Source of the DNA: Pelagibacteraceae bacterium AG-414-M23
GTDB lineage: Bacteria; Pseudomonadota; Alphaproteobacteria; Pelagibacterales; Pelagibacteraceae
Reading direction: 5' to 3'
DNA: 64,000 bases
NCBI GenBank assembly: GCA_003214525.1
Contig: QCLN01000005.1
Coordinates: forward strand, 1 to 64,000
In this document: piece by piece, positions 26,591-36,180 of the stretch
Position numbering within the stretch: position 1 is the stretch's first letter
Layout of the letters: the number at the start of each line of letters is the position of its first letter
Program-made: the position numbers and the translations under genes
The notes under the pieces: model-generated
Seen by the model: the letters and a program-made list of their open reading frames with translations, nothing else
What the model was told of the DNA's origin: nothing
The model's database searches: none

Positions 26591-27964
26591 TTAATTTAGA
26601 TCAAAAATTTTTCCTGGATTCATTATATTGTTTGGATCCATACTTCTTTTTATGGATTTCATTGCTGGCAAGTTATCAGGATGTTGTTTTAATAAATAAT
26701 GTTTTTTTTGTAAACCGATGCCGTGTTCCCCAGTTATTGTTCCTTCTAGCTCTAAAGCTTTTTGAATAAGTTTGTCACTATAATCTCTTATTAGTTTTTG
26801 TTTTTCCTCATCATTAGGATCATACAGTATAATAGAGTGAAAATTACCATCTCCAACATGACCAACCATTGGAGCAATTAAACCATTATCTTTAACATGT
26901 TTTTCAGCCCAGGAAACACATTCTACAAGTTTTGAAATTGGAACACATATATCTGTTGAATATACTTTCATATTATTACCTAAAGCTTTGACTGAATAAT
27001 AAACATCATGTCTTGCCTGCCATAACTTGTTTCTTTCTTCAATTGATTCAGCCCATTTAAAATCACCACCTCCATTATTTTTCGATAATTCTTCAACAAT
27101 TTTTATTGCCTCTTTATTTGACTGTTCACTTCCATGAAATTCAAAAAAAAGAGTTGGAGAAGCTTTTACATTTTCTAATTTAGAATATTTAATACTTATT
27201 TCCATTTGATCTTTGTTTAGCATTTCAATTCTTGCAATATTAACTCCATATTGAATTACTTCTTGGGATGTTAAAACTGCCGAGTCTAGATCAGGAAAAT
27301 AACAAACAGCACTCATAATACTTTCTGGAATTGGAGATAGCCTTAATTGCACTTCAGTTATAATTCCTAGTGTTCCTTCAGAACCAATAAACAAATTAGT
27401 TAAATTATATCCTGCAGAAGATTTTTTTGCTCTACCTCCTGTTTTAATAATTTCTCCATTAGCTAAAACAACTGTTAATCCTGTTATTATTGTTCGCATT
27501 GTTCCATATTTTACCGCCATAGTTCCTGAAGCAGAAGTTGCTGCCATTCCACCGAGAGCAGCATCAGCGCCTGGATCAATAGGGAAAAAAACTCCATCTT
27601 CTCTTAAATATTCATTTAATTGTTTTCTTGTTACGTTCGCTTGAACTCTGCAATCAAAATCAGCTGCATTAACACTTAAAACTTTATTCATTTTTTCTAA
27701 AGAAATTGTAATACCATTTTCATTACCTACTACATTTCCTTCAAGAGAAGTTCCTGTTCCAAATGGAACAGTGGGAATTTTGTGATCATTACATAACTTT
27801 AGTATTTTTGAAACTTCTTCATTTGTTTCTGGAAAAACTACCGCTTGGGATAAAACTGGATCATATGTATCCTCGCCTCGAGCATAGTTTGCTCTTGTAG
27901 ACTCGGACATTGAAAATCTACCATTAAAAATTTTTTTTAATTCTTTTTGTACCTGTTCGTTCAT
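26591..27964 (-). CDS. FAD-linked D-2-hydroxyacid (D-lactate/glycolate) dehydrogenase
   Basis: This 457-residue flavoprotein is of the VAO/GlcD family. The FAD-binding segments are TVPFGTGTSLEGNVVGNENG, DPGADAALGGMAATSASG and SAGYNLTNLFIGSEGTLGI. The C-terminal metal/substrate motif is GHVGDGNFHS and the end motif is ITGEHGIGLQKKHYL ... MNPGKIFDLN. Members oxidise D-lactate, glycolate or D-2-hydroxyglutarate and pass electrons to cytochrome c or quinone. The neighbours are an aminotransferase and two L-2-hydroxyacid oxidases, which fits hydroxyacid catabolism. Exact substrate unknown. Confidence 0.88.
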   Translation of the reverse strand: MNEQVQKELKKIFNGRFSMSESTRANYARGEDTYDPVLSQAVVFPETNEEVSKILKLCNDHKIPTVPFGTGTSLEGNVVGNENGITISLEKMNKVLSVNAADFDCRVQANVTRKQLNEYLREDGVFFPIDPGADAALGGMAATSASGTMAVKYGTMRTIITGLTVVLANGEIIKTGGRAKKSSAGYNLTNLFIGSEGTLGIITEVQLRLSPIPESIMSAVCYFPDLDSAVLTSQEVIQYGVNIARIEMLNKDQMEISIKYSKLENVKASPTLFFEFHGSEQSNKEAIKIVEELSKNNGGGDFKWAESIEERNKLWQARHDVYYSVKALGNNMKVYSTDICVPISKLVECVSWAEKHVKDNGLIAPMVGHVGDGNFHSIILYDPNDEEKQKLIRDYSDKLIQKALELEGTITGEHGIGLQKKHYLLKQHPDNLPAMKSIKRSMDPNNIMNPGKIFDLN

Positions 27965-28008
27965 TTTTTTTAAGATAATATAAAATTTATATAATAAAAT
28001 ATACTATA

Positions 28009-29172
28009 TTAACTTAGCATTTTTTTAATATTTTCTAAGGCTTGAGAAATATTATCTTGAGAAGCTGCAAAACTAAATCTTACATGATTCACAGCTTTTT
28101 TACCAAAAGATGTACCTGGAATAATTGCTACTCCAGCTTCATGAAGGCATTTTTTTGCAAATTCTTCTCCATTCATTCCGGTTCCTATAACATTTGGAAA
28201 TGCATAAAATGCTCCACCAGGTAAACTACACTCAATTCCATTAATGCTATTTAGTCCATTAAATATTAATTTTCTTCTTTTAGAAAATTTTTCCATCATA
28301 AAATTTATTGGTTCATCTGTACCATCAAGAGCAGAAATTCCTCCAAATTGAATAGCTGCATTTACACATGAATGGTTATTTACACAAAACTTTATAACAT
28401 GTTCTACCAATTTTTCTGGCCATACTGACCAACCTAATCTCCAACCAGTCATTGAATAGGCTTTGCTCCATCCGTCGAGAACTATTAATCGATCATATAA
28501 TTCTGGATAATTAAAAAAAGTTGGCATTTTTTTTCCATCAAAAATTTGCCTGCTATAAATTTCATCACTTAAAATTGCAACATTCGGAAATTTTTTTAAA
28601 CCTTCTGCTAATTTATCTATTTGTTTTTTCTCTGTAAAAGCACCCGAAGGATTATTAGGATTATTTAATATAATTAATCGAGTATTGTTGTTAATTAACG
28701 ATAATATTTTTTCAGGATTTATTGAAAAATCTTTATTCTCAAGCATATTAATTGGCACTGCTTTTGCTCCAGTATAATTAATCATAGACTCATAAATTGG
28801 AAAACCTGGATCTGGATAAATAATTTCAGCTTCTGGTTCGCCAAATAATGTAATTGCATAATACATTGTTGGTTTACCACCAGGCATAATAATTACTCTT
28901 TCAGGATCAATATCTACATTGTAAAGTTTTTTTATTTTTCTTGTAACAGCTTGTCTACATTCGATTATTCCATTTGGTAAAACATATCCATGATGACCAT
29001 CATCTAATGCTTTTTTTGCTGCTTCTACAACGTGTTTTGGCGATTTAAAATCTGGTTGACCTATACTTAAATGAATTATTTTCTTTCCATCTGATTCTAA
29101 TTTTTTTGCTTCTGCTAGAATTTTAAAAGCCGACTCTGTACCTAATCTTTCAAGGTTTTTTGCAAGTTTCAT
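28009..29172 (-). CDS. Class I/II PLP-dependent aminotransferase (aspartate aminotransferase-like)
   Basis: This 387-residue enzyme has LSIGQPDFKSPKHVVEAA, the cofactor Tyr region VLPNGIIECRQAV, LNNPNNPSGAFTEK, AILSDEIYSRQIFDG and the Schiff-base Lys in DGWSKAYSMTGWRLGW. The Arg that binds the substrate carboxylate is in HVRFSFA. The family includes aspartate, alanine and arginine:pyruvate aminotransferases, and I cannot choose among them. It lies six bases before the start of the downstream-strand hydroxyacid oxidase operon partner. It could link 2-oxoacids made by the neighbouring oxidases to amino acids. Confidence 0.87.
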   Translation of the reverse strand: MKLAKNLERLGTESAFKILAEAKKLESDGKKIIHLSIGQPDFKSPKHVVEAAKKALDDGHHGYVLPNGIIECRQAVTRKIKKLYNVDIDPERVIIMPGGKPTMYYAITLFGEPEAEIIYPDPGFPIYESMINYTGAKAVPINMLENKDFSINPEKILSLINNNTRLIILNNPNNPSGAFTEKKQIDKLAEGLKKFPNVAILSDEIYSRQIFDGKKMPTFFNYPELYDRLIVLDGWSKAYSMTGWRLGWSVWPEKLVEHVIKFCVNNHSCVNAAIQFGGISALDGTDEPINFMMEKFSKRRKLIFNGLNSINGIECSLPGGAFYAFPNVIGTGMNGEEFAKKCLHEAGVAIIPGTSFGKKAVNHVRFSFAASQDNISQALENIKKMLS

Positions 29173-29177
29173 AATTA

Positions 29178-30329
29178 TTATTTCTTAAAAATAATTTTTG
29201 AACTATTTAATTCTTTTAAATTTTTACAGCCCATTAATAACATATTTCTCTCAATTTCTTTTTGCATATTTTGCAATGCACGTTCCACGCCTGCTTGACC
29301 GCCTGCTGCAAGAGAAAATAAAAACATTTTTCCAAAACTACAAGCTTTGGCACCTGCTGCAATTGCTTTTAAAACATGAGTTCCTCTTCTAACTCCACCA
29401 TCTAATATAATTTCTAATTTATCACCAACTGCATCTGAAATTTCTTTAAGTTGATCGAATGGAGATCTTGATCCATCTAATTGTCTTCCACCGTGATTTG
29501 AAAGAAATATTGCAGTACATCCAATATCAATTGCTTTTTTTGCATCCTCAACTGACATTACCCCTTTTAACGCAAATGGACCATTCCATTTTTTTATACA
29601 GTATTCTGCATCTTGCCAGTTCATTCCTGGATCATACTGTTCGTTCACATATTCTATAACTGATTTAGTTATATTAGTTCCTTTATCAGTTTTATGTTTA
29701 ACGTTTGAAAGCTCAAATTTTTTATTTGTTAAATAATTAAATACCCAACTTGGTTTTGCTGCAAATTCAAATAAACTTTTTATCGTAAGTTTTGGAGGAG
29801 TAGTAAAACCTGTTCTATGATCTCTCTCTCTGTTACCGGCTACTATTGTATCAACTGTCAAACATAAGCCATCAAAGTTTGCTCTTTTACATCTATCAAT
29901 CAAATCGTCTGTAATAGATTTATCTTTATGAATATAAAGTTGAAATAATTTTGGACCACTTGAAACATTTGCTATCTCTTCAATGGATGATGTGGCCATA
30001 GTAGACATACCATACATTGTTCCTAATTTTTCAGCTGCTTTTGCTGAAGCTCTATCTCCTTCTGGGTCGTACAATCTTTGCATAGCTGTAGGAGATAAAA
30101 AAATTGGCATACTTATTTTTCTGCCAAAAATTTCTGTTGAAATGTCTGGTTTTCCACCACCAGCTAAAACATTTGGAATTAAATCACACTGATTAAAAGA
30201 CTCTGTATTTCTTTTTAAGGTTGTTTCATCATCTGAGCCTCCATCAATATAATGAAAAATTGGAGATGGTAATTTTTTTTTTGCTAATTTTCTGAAGTCA
30301 TCAAAATTATGACAATCATTTAGATTCAT
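29178..30329 (-). CDS. FMN-dependent L-2-hydroxyacid oxidase/dehydrogenase, copy 1
   Basis: This 383-residue member of the LldD/glycolate oxidase family has FHYIDGGSDDETTLKRN near residue 25, FLSPTAMQRLYDPEGD, the catalytic Lys in FALKGVMSVEDAKKA, and the His/Arg active-site motif SNHGGRQLDGSRSPFDQL. ILDGGVRRGTHVLKA binds the FMN phosphate. It oxidises a 2-hydroxyacid such as L-lactate to the 2-oxoacid. It overlaps the next copy by four bases. The two proteins are clearly related along their full length, so the pair arose by tandem duplication. Confidence 0.9.
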   Translation of the reverse strand: MNLNDCHNFDDFRKLAKKKLPSPIFHYIDGGSDDETTLKRNTESFNQCDLIPNVLAGGGKPDISTEIFGRKISMPIFLSPTAMQRLYDPEGDRASAKAAEKLGTMYGMSTMATSSIEEIANVSSGPKLFQLYIHKDKSITDDLIDRCKRANFDGLCLTVDTIVAGNRERDHRTGFTTPPKLTIKSLFEFAAKPSWVFNYLTNKKFELSNVKHKTDKGTNITKSVIEYVNEQYDPGMNWQDAEYCIKKWNGPFALKGVMSVEDAKKAIDIGCTAIFLSNHGGRQLDGSRSPFDQLKEISDAVGDKLEIILDGGVRRGTHVLKAIAAGAKACSFGKMFLFSLAAGGQAGVERALQNMQKEIERNMLLMGCKNLKELNSSKIIFKK

Positions 30330-31480
30330 ACTTTTCTAAACCTTAAATTGTTTCTATTTAAATCACTTATTTTTTTACAGCCCATAAGTTTCATATCTCT
30401 CTCGAGTTCAGCCTTGTACTGTCCTAAAGCTCTTTCAACGCCAGCTTGGCCTGCTGCAGCTAGAGCATAAAGATAGAGTCTTCCACCAGAACATGCTTTA
30501 GCACCAATAGATAAAGCTTTAAGCATATGAGTTCCTCTTTGGAATCCTCCTTCACAAATAACATCTATTTTATCGCCAACCGCATCTACAATTTCTGCTA
30601 ATTGATCAAATGGTGATCTTGATCCATCAAGTTGTCTTCCTCCATGATTTGAAACCATTATTCCTGTGCATCCAATATCAACTGCTTTTTTAGCATCCTC
30701 AACGCTCATCACTCCTTTAAGTGCAAAATGACCTCCCCATTGAGAACATAATTTTTCAGCATCATTCCAATCCATAGATTGATCCAACATAGTAGAAAAA
30801 TAATTACCAATAGAAGTATTCGTGCTAGTACCTTCTTTTACATAATCTTGAAGATGGGGTAATTCAAACTTACCTTTTGTTAAATAGTTTATTCCCCACA
30901 TTGGTTTTGTAGCAAAACTATATAAACTTGATAATGTAAGTTTAGGAGGAGATGTAAACCCAGTCCTAAGATCTCTTTCACGATTTCCTCCCGTTATTGT
31001 ATCTACTGTCAAAGCCAAAACATCAAACTTTGCTGCCTTTGCTCTTTCCAAACAAGAATCATTTAAACCTCTATCTTTATGAAAATAAAACTGAAACATT
31101 TTTGGTGTATCAATTAATGAAGCTATTTCTTCAACACTTACAGTAGCTAAAGCTGAAACTCCAAACATGGTATTAAATTTTTGAGCAGCTTTTCCTACTG
31201 CTCTTTCTCCATCATAGTGAAATAATCTTTGTAAAGCAGTTGGCGCACAATAAAAAGGAAGATCAATTTTTTTTCCAAAAATTGTTGTAGATAAATCAAT
31301 ATTTTCAACGCCTCTTAATATATTTGGAACTAAATCAACATCATTGAATGAACTTGTATTTCTTTGATATGTAATTTCATCGTCAGCAGCACCATCTATA
31401 TAATGAAATATTGGTGAGGGTAATTTTTTTTTCGCTAATTTTCTAAAATCATTAAAATTATGACAATCTTTTAAATTCAT
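30326..31480 (-). CDS. FMN-dependent L-2-hydroxyacid oxidase/dehydrogenase, copy 2
   Basis: This 384-residue paralog of the neighbour starts with almost the same 25 residues (MNLKDCHNFNDFRKLAKKKL). It has FYCAPTALQRLFHYDGE, LKGVMSVEDAKKAVDIG and SNHGGRQLDGSRSPFDQL. The FMN segment is CEGGFQRGTHMLKA, where copy 1 has LDGGVRRGTH, so the normally conserved Asp of DGG is Glu here. The middle part around residues 190-220 differs most between the copies, which suggests different substrates. The stop overlaps the start of copy 1. Upstream lies the PagL-like gene (18 bases away). Confidence 0.9.
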   Translation of the reverse strand: MNLKDCHNFNDFRKLAKKKLPSPIFHYIDGAADDEITYQRNTSSFNDVDLVPNILRGVENIDLSTTIFGKKIDLPFYCAPTALQRLFHYDGERAVGKAAQKFNTMFGVSALATVSVEEIASLIDTPKMFQFYFHKDRGLNDSCLERAKAAKFDVLALTVDTITGGNRERDLRTGFTSPPKLTLSSLYSFATKPMWGINYLTKGKFELPHLQDYVKEGTSTNTSIGNYFSTMLDQSMDWNDAEKLCSQWGGHFALKGVMSVEDAKKAVDIGCTGIMVSNHGGRQLDGSRSPFDQLAEIVDAVGDKIDVICEGGFQRGTHMLKALSIGAKACSGGRLYLYALAAAGQAGVERALGQYKAELERDMKLMGCKKISDLNRNNLRFRKV

Positions 31481-31498
31481 ATTTATCTTGATTATTTT

Positions 31499-32017
31499 TT
31501 AAAATCTTTTTAAAAAGTTAAACATATAGCTGTTTGCACCTGGATTTTTGCTACCTAAGCTTGCATTGGAAATATGATTATATGAAAAACCCAATTCACT
31601 GTTAGAAAATATATCTAAAGATAATTGAACTTCACTTTTAAATTCAACAATATGACCAAGGTCTTTACCTTTACCTTCACCATATAATCCTGGTGTAAAA
31701 CTTGGAATGATATTTAATTTACCAATTTTATATTGTGCTTGAACGCCAGTATATGCATAAGTTGCACTATCAGCTGTAATCATAAAACCAGTCACAGGTG
31801 AAATAGTACCTAAAAAACTTTGTCTTGTAAGATTTTCATTTTGATGTTGGATGCCAAAAAGGCTGGCTTTCTTTCCATCGTCACTGAAATCAAACATGCC
31901 AGAATAAAAATTCCACTCATGATCATTAACAATTGCTTTTTTTTCTTCTGCTAATGCATTCGAATTAAAGCAAGTTAAAAACAGTAAAATTACTAACAAA
32001 TTATTTATATGTTTCAT
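31499..32017 (-). CDS. PagL-like outer membrane lipid A deacylase
   Basis: This 172-residue protein has a signal peptide (LLVILLFLTCFNSNALAEE) and alternating beta-strand sequence ending in Phe (FNFLKRF), as expected for a small outer membrane barrel. The C-terminal motif YNHISNASLGSKNPGANS resembles the active-site region of PagL lipid A 3-O-deacylase (His-x-Ser, then NPG). PagL removes an acyl chain from lipid A. The start overlaps the ccmH stop by four bases, so it rides on the cytochrome c maturation operon. The motif match is good, but I cannot locate the catalytic Glu with certainty. Confidence 0.65.
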   Translation of the reverse strand: MKHINNLLVILLFLTCFNSNALAEEKKAIVNDHEWNFYSGMFDFSDDGKKASLFGIQHQNENLTRQSFLGTISPVTGFMITADSATYAYTGVQAQYKIGKLNIIPSFTPGLYGEGKGKDLGHIVEFKSEVQLSLDIFSNSELGFSYNHISNASLGSKNPGANSYMFNFLKRF

Positions 32018-32394
32018 TTTTCTTTTCTATTTATAATTACTTTTCTTGCAATTAAAAAGCCTCCAAAAATAAACAAAAACAAAGGTAATATCCATAATAT
32101 TAAAGTATAATTATTGAATTCAGGTTCGTAAACTATCCAATTCCCATACTTTGATTTCAAAAAATCATAAATATCTTTTTCTGAACTTCCTGATTCTAGT
32201 TTATTTAATATTAAAGTTTTAACACTCAAAGCAAACTCGGATTGAGAATCGTATACTGATTGTCCTTGGCATATTAAGCATCTAAGATTTTTTGAAATTT
32301 CATCTACTTTTGTGTTTTCTCCAAAAACATTAATAAAGTTAAAAAAAATAAAAAATAATAAAAATAAAATTATTTTAAATGATTTCATAATCAA
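32014..32394 (-). CDS. ccmH: Cytochrome c maturation protein CcmH (CycL)
   Basis: This 126-residue protein has a signal or anchor segment at the start, then the redox motif LRCLICQGQSVYDSQS, the CcmH signature with two Cys separated by two residues. A membrane helix lies near the end (LILWILPLFLFIFGGFLIA). It reduces the apocytochrome heme-binding cysteines. Only the short N-terminal form is present, without the CcmI TPR part. It overlaps ccmG by four bases. Confidence 0.93.
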   Translation of the reverse strand: MIMKSFKIILFLLFFIFFNFINVFGENTKVDEISKNLRCLICQGQSVYDSQSEFALSVKTLILNKLESGSSEKDIYDFLKSKYGNWIVYEPEFNNYTLILWILPLFLFIFGGFLIARKVIINRKEK

Positions 32395-32909
32395 TTAGCT
32401 AAATTTTTAATTTCACCTACTATTTGAGAATTTATAGGTCCAATATATTTTTTTAAAATTTTTAATTCTCTATCTATAATTAATGTTTCTGGAACCCCAT
32501 AGGCGCCTAGAAAAATAGATTTTGTTCCATCTGCATCAGATAGAATTGTATCATATGGATTTCCAAATTCTTTTAAAAAATTTTCTGCATTTTGTATTTT
32601 ATCTTTATAATTTAAACCTACTAATTTTAAATTATCAATGTCAGAAAGTTTTTTGATATGCTCGTGTTCTTGCCTACATGGCATGCACCATGATGCCCAT
32701 ATATTTATTGCTATTAATTTTTTATCTTCAATTAAATTTTTTAAAAAAAAATTATTATTTGTATTAAATTCTTTAATTGAAATATTTTCAATTTTATTAT
32801 TTATATTTTTTGGAATATAGTTTTTTTCTTCAAATAAACTTTGGTAAAAAATCACCGCGATAAATAAAACCAAAATAAACAATAAAATAAAAGGTAATCT
32901 AAGTCTCAT
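32391..32909 (-). CDS. ccmG: Thiol:disulfide interchange protein CcmG/DsbE
   Basis: This 172-residue protein has an N-terminal membrane anchor and a periplasmic thioredoxin fold with active site INIWASWCMPCRQEHEH. The segment GVPETLIID carries the cis-proline of the fold. CcmG keeps the CcmH and apocytochrome cysteines reduced. It overlaps ccmF and ccmH by four bases each. Confidence 0.94.
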   Translation of the reverse strand: MRLRLPFILLFILVLFIAVIFYQSLFEEKNYIPKNINNKIENISIKEFNTNNNFFLKNLIEDKKLIAINIWASWCMPCRQEHEHIKKLSDIDNLKLVGLNYKDKIQNAENFLKEFGNPYDTILSDADGTKSIFLGAYGVPETLIIDRELKILKKYIGPINSQIVGEIKNLAN

Positions 32910-34768
32910 TTTAAATTATCTCTCAGACCTAGTAGCCCACCTAAACCAAGCATTAAAGTAGAAAACCAAATCAACAACATAAAAGGTTTTTTTTGATATC
33001 GAATATTTAAATAATCAGTATTTTTTAGATAATTTACAACTAACAGATTATCATTAAATAAGTTTGTTTTTATATCTGCCTCGCTAGTAATTGTTTCTGG
33101 GGTCTTATATAATCTTAACTCTGGATAAAATTTTAATTTATTTTCATTTTGTTTAATTTCTATTTCAGCTATTATAGATGTATAATTATCTATCTCGCGT
33201 TTCGAGATTTTTTCAAAATTTATAATACTGTCTGATATTATTTTTTCTTCTCCTACTTTCATATTAACTGAAATTTCCTCACTAAATATGCTGTTTAAAA
33301 TAATGCTAATTACTAAAGTGCTAAACGCTAAGTGAGAAATCTTTTGAGACCACTTTAATTTTTGATTTTTTAAATCAATTAATGAAATAAAAAATAAGTA
33401 TAAAGATGCTGAAATTAATACAGATAAAAATAATATTTTAGTATTTGAATTTCTGACAATGTAAAAAGAAATTAATATAGATAAAATTAATATAGCTATT
33501 ATATTTAAATTTAATTTTAATTTTTTGGTTTTTATCCAATCTAACTTGGTTCCTAGAGCCATTAAAAATAAAAAAGGAATTAAAAAAGGAATTATTAATT
33601 GATTAAAATAGGGTGGCCCAACTGAAATCTTAGCTCCCGCAACTACTTCTAAAAAAATTGGATAAACTGTTCCAACTAAAACTACAGCAAGAAAATACAT
33701 CAAAAACCAGTTATTCATTATTATAGCGGTTTCTCTGCTAAGAAAAAAAGATTTAGACTTTGACTCAAATTCATTAAATTTAAAATATAAAAAAAGAGAG
33801 ATTAAAACTAAAAATGTTAAAAATATTAAAATAAATACTCCTCTTTCTGGGTCGTTTGCAAAAGTATGCACAGAGTTTAAAATTCCAGATCTAACCAAAA
33901 ATGTTCCGCTCATACTTAAAATAAAAGTACATATGGCAAGAATTATAGTCCATGATTTAAGAATTGCTCTTTTTTCCAAAACTGAAGAACAGTGCAATAG
34001 TGCTGTTAAACAAAACCAAGGCATTAAAGAAACATTTTCTACTGGGTCCCAAAACCAAAATCCTCCCCAACCTAATTCATAATAAGCCCAAATAGATCCC
34101 AACATGATACCAATGGTTAGAAAAATCCAAGAAATTAATGACCATTTTTTTATGTCAGTAGCCCAATCTTTATTTACATATTTACAAGTTAACGCTGCCA
34201 GAGAAGATGAAAAAATTATAGAAGTTCCAACATAACCTAAATATAAAATTGGTGGATGAATAGCTAAAGCAGGATCTTGTAATATTGGATTTAATCCTAA
34301 TCCTTCGATTGGAGTTGGTAAAATCAATTCAAAAGGATTAGATGTTAAAATAATAAATAAAAGAAAACCAAATATAATTATTTGTTGAAAAAAAATTGTT
34401 AAGATTCTAAATGATATTAAAAGCTTTTTTGACCTAAACAAAAAAATTAAAGTAAAAAGACTCAACACCAACAACCAAAGCAAGAGACTTCCTTCATGAT
34501 TCCCCCATGTTCCAGAAATTTTGTAAAATAATGGTTTGCTAGTGTGCGAGTTATAATAAACAGCTGCGTTATTAAAATCTGAATATATAAAAGCAAAAAC
34601 TAATGCAAAAAAACTAACACAAATTAATGTAAATTGTAAAACTACTGTTCCAAATATATTAAAATTTAAAATTTTATTTGATTTAAAATTTATAAAAGTA
34701 ACAATAATTAATATTAAAGAAACAAATAAAGCAAAAACTAAAGAATAATTTCCTATTAAATTTAACAC
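32906..34768 (-). CDS. ccmF: Cytochrome c heme lyase subunit CcmF
   Basis: This 620-residue polytopic membrane protein has the tryptophan-rich WWD motif WGGFWFWDPVENVSLMPWF near residue 240. It also has LLLWLLVLSLFTLI and the conserved HPPILYLGYVG segment with a candidate heme-ligand His. It joins heme to apocytochrome c together with CcmH. The length is near the usual 640-660. It starts two bases after ccmE. Confidence 0.96.
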   Translation of the reverse strand: MLNLIGNYSLVFALFVSLILIIVTFINFKSNKILNFNIFGTVVLQFTLICVSFFALVFAFIYSDFNNAAVYYNSHTSKPLFYKISGTWGNHEGSLLLWLLVLSLFTLIFLFRSKKLLISFRILTIFFQQIIIFGFLLFIILTSNPFELILPTPIEGLGLNPILQDPALAIHPPILYLGYVGTSIIFSSSLAALTCKYVNKDWATDIKKWSLISWIFLTIGIMLGSIWAYYELGWGGFWFWDPVENVSLMPWFCLTALLHCSSVLEKRAILKSWTIILAICTFILSMSGTFLVRSGILNSVHTFANDPERGVFILIFLTFLVLISLFLYFKFNEFESKSKSFFLSRETAIIMNNWFLMYFLAVVLVGTVYPIFLEVVAGAKISVGPPYFNQLIIPFLIPFLFLMALGTKLDWIKTKKLKLNLNIIAILILSILISFYIVRNSNTKILFLSVLISASLYLFFISLIDLKNQKLKWSQKISHLAFSTLVISIILNSIFSEEISVNMKVGEEKIISDSIINFEKISKREIDNYTSIIAEIEIKQNENKLKFYPELRLYKTPETITSEADIKTNLFNDNLLVVNYLKNTDYLNIRYQKKPFMLLIWFSTLMLGLGGLLGLRDNLK

Positions 34769-34769
34769 T

Positions 34770-35192
34770 TTACTTGTCCTTTAATGCTTCTCTGACTTCA
34801 GGGGGCATATAATTTTCATCATGTTTTGCTAAAATTTTTGATGCTTCTAAAAAATTTCTATCTTTTAAAAAACCTTCCGCAACAACACCTTTTTCTTCTG
34901 AAAAAAGATTAGGTATTACGCCAGAAAATTTTATATTAATTTCATTTTTAAAATCAGTAATAATAAAGCTTATTTGATCACTGTTCATAGAAATGGAATT
35001 TTTTTTAACCATACCACCAACTCTGTATTTTTTATTATGGTCAATTTCTCCAAGCTCTTTTATTTCAGTTGGAGAAATAAAATAAACAACATTATCTTCC
35101 AATGATTTTAAAACTATATAAACAGTAAGAATTAATACAATTAATATTAAAGATAGGAATAAGAACCTTAATTTAACTTTTTTACCATACAT
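34770..35192 (-). CDS. ccmE: Cytochrome c maturation heme chaperone CcmE
   Basis: This 140-residue protein has one N-terminal membrane anchor and an OB-fold with [11 protein letters not shown] and [17 protein letters not shown]. The heme-binding His is in the C-terminal [12 protein letters not shown] motif (HxxxY), which binds heme covalently. It carries heme from CcmC to CcmF. It lies 12 bases after ccmD. Confidence 0.96.
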   Translation of the reverse strand: MYGKKVKLRFLFLSLILIVLILTVYIVLKSLEDNVVYFISPTEIKELGEIDHNKKYRVGGMVKKNSISMNSDQISFIITDFKNEINIKFSGVIPNLFSEEKGVVAEGFLKDRNFLEASKILAKHDENYMPPEVREALKDK

Positions 35193-35204
35193 GAAATATT
35201 AAAG

Positions 35205-35435
35205 TTAAATTTTTGCGCTTGAATTTTTTAAAATCTCTTTATAAATCTCTTGACTAATAGCAACGTTATATTTTTCTTCAGTAAGCGCTGAAAAATTTTC
35301 TTCAAATCTTTTTTGCTCTTTTTTCAATTGTAATTTTATAATGAAGTATAAACTTGAAAAACTAATTAGTGTAAAAGCGAAAGCAGACCACACGTATGCT
35401 CCATATCCATTCATTGAGATAAGATCTGATATCAT
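35205..35435 (-). CDS. ccmD: Heme exporter protein CcmD
   Basis: This 76-residue protein has the family start MNGYGAYVWSAFAFTLISF, one membrane helix and a charged cytoplasmic tail. CcmD is a small subunit that helps release loaded CcmE from CcmC. The normal size is 50-75 residues, and an internal Met at residue 8 (SMNGYG) could be an alternative start. It overlaps ccmC by four bases. Confidence 0.85.
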   Translation of the reverse strand: MISDLISMNGYGAYVWSAFAFTLISFSSLYFIIKLQLKKEQKRFEENFSALTEEKYNVAISQEIYKEILKNSSAKI

Positions 35436-36139
35436 AGTCGTTTTAATCCTTTATTTTTAACTTTTATCAATTCTGTATTATATTTCATCAAAAAAATCAA
35501 AAAAGAGAATAGAGCAAATGCCGCAGTCATTATTATTAATGGTATTAACATTGAGGAATCTATTGCCGATTTTTCAGTTAGACTAATCGATGCTGGTTGA
35601 TGAAGTGTATTCCACCAATCAACTGAAAATTTTATAATTGGTATATTTATTGCCCCAATAATTGCAATTATTGATGATATTTTGTTTGATTTATCTTGGT
35701 CTTCAAAAATTCTAAAAGTCAAAATATATAGAACATAAAGAATAAATAATATTAACATAGAAGTAATTCTCGCATCCCATGCCCACCATGTTCCCCAAGT
35801 AGGTTTTCCCCAAATTGAACCTGTTACTAAAGCTATTAAAGTAAACAACATGCCTGATGGAGCTAAGCTTTTTGAAATCAAAATTAAATTTTTATTTTTA
35901 AATAAAAAAACTGAAAGAGATAATATTGCTATTAAAGAAAATATACCTACAGAAATCCAGGCAGAAGGTACGTGAACATACATAATTCTTACAGAATCTT
36001 TCTGCAAATAATCCTCGGGTGATAAAAATAATGCTTCTAACAAACCAATGCTTAGAACTATAATAAAACAAAAAAAAATAATTTTTTGCAAATTAGAATT
36101 AATTTTAAAAATTCTATAAGGATTAAAATACTCAAACAT
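35432..36139 (-). CDS. ccmC: Heme exporter protein CcmC
   Basis: This 235-residue protein has six membrane segments. The WWD motif is WGKPTWGTWWAWDARITSM, and His residues in MYVHVPSAW and WNTLHQPASI match the heme ligands of the family. It loads heme onto CcmE. It is the first gene of the ccmC-D-E-F-G-H cluster here. ccmA and ccmB are not in the window. A minus-strand RNA hairpin lies 42 bases upstream. Confidence 0.96.
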   Translation of the reverse strand: MFEYFNPYRIFKINSNLQKIIFFCFIIVLSIGLLEALFLSPEDYLQKDSVRIMYVHVPSAWISVGIFSLIAILSLSVFLFKNKNLILISKSLAPSGMLFTLIALVTGSIWGKPTWGTWWAWDARITSMLILFILYVLYILTFRIFEDQDKSNKISSIIAIIGAINIPIIKFSVDWWNTLHQPASISLTEKSAIDSSMLIPLIIMTAAFALFSFLIFLMKYNTELIKVKNKGLKRL

Positions 36140-36180
36140 AATTTTTTATAGCATATTTTTTATGAAAATTATTTTAAATC

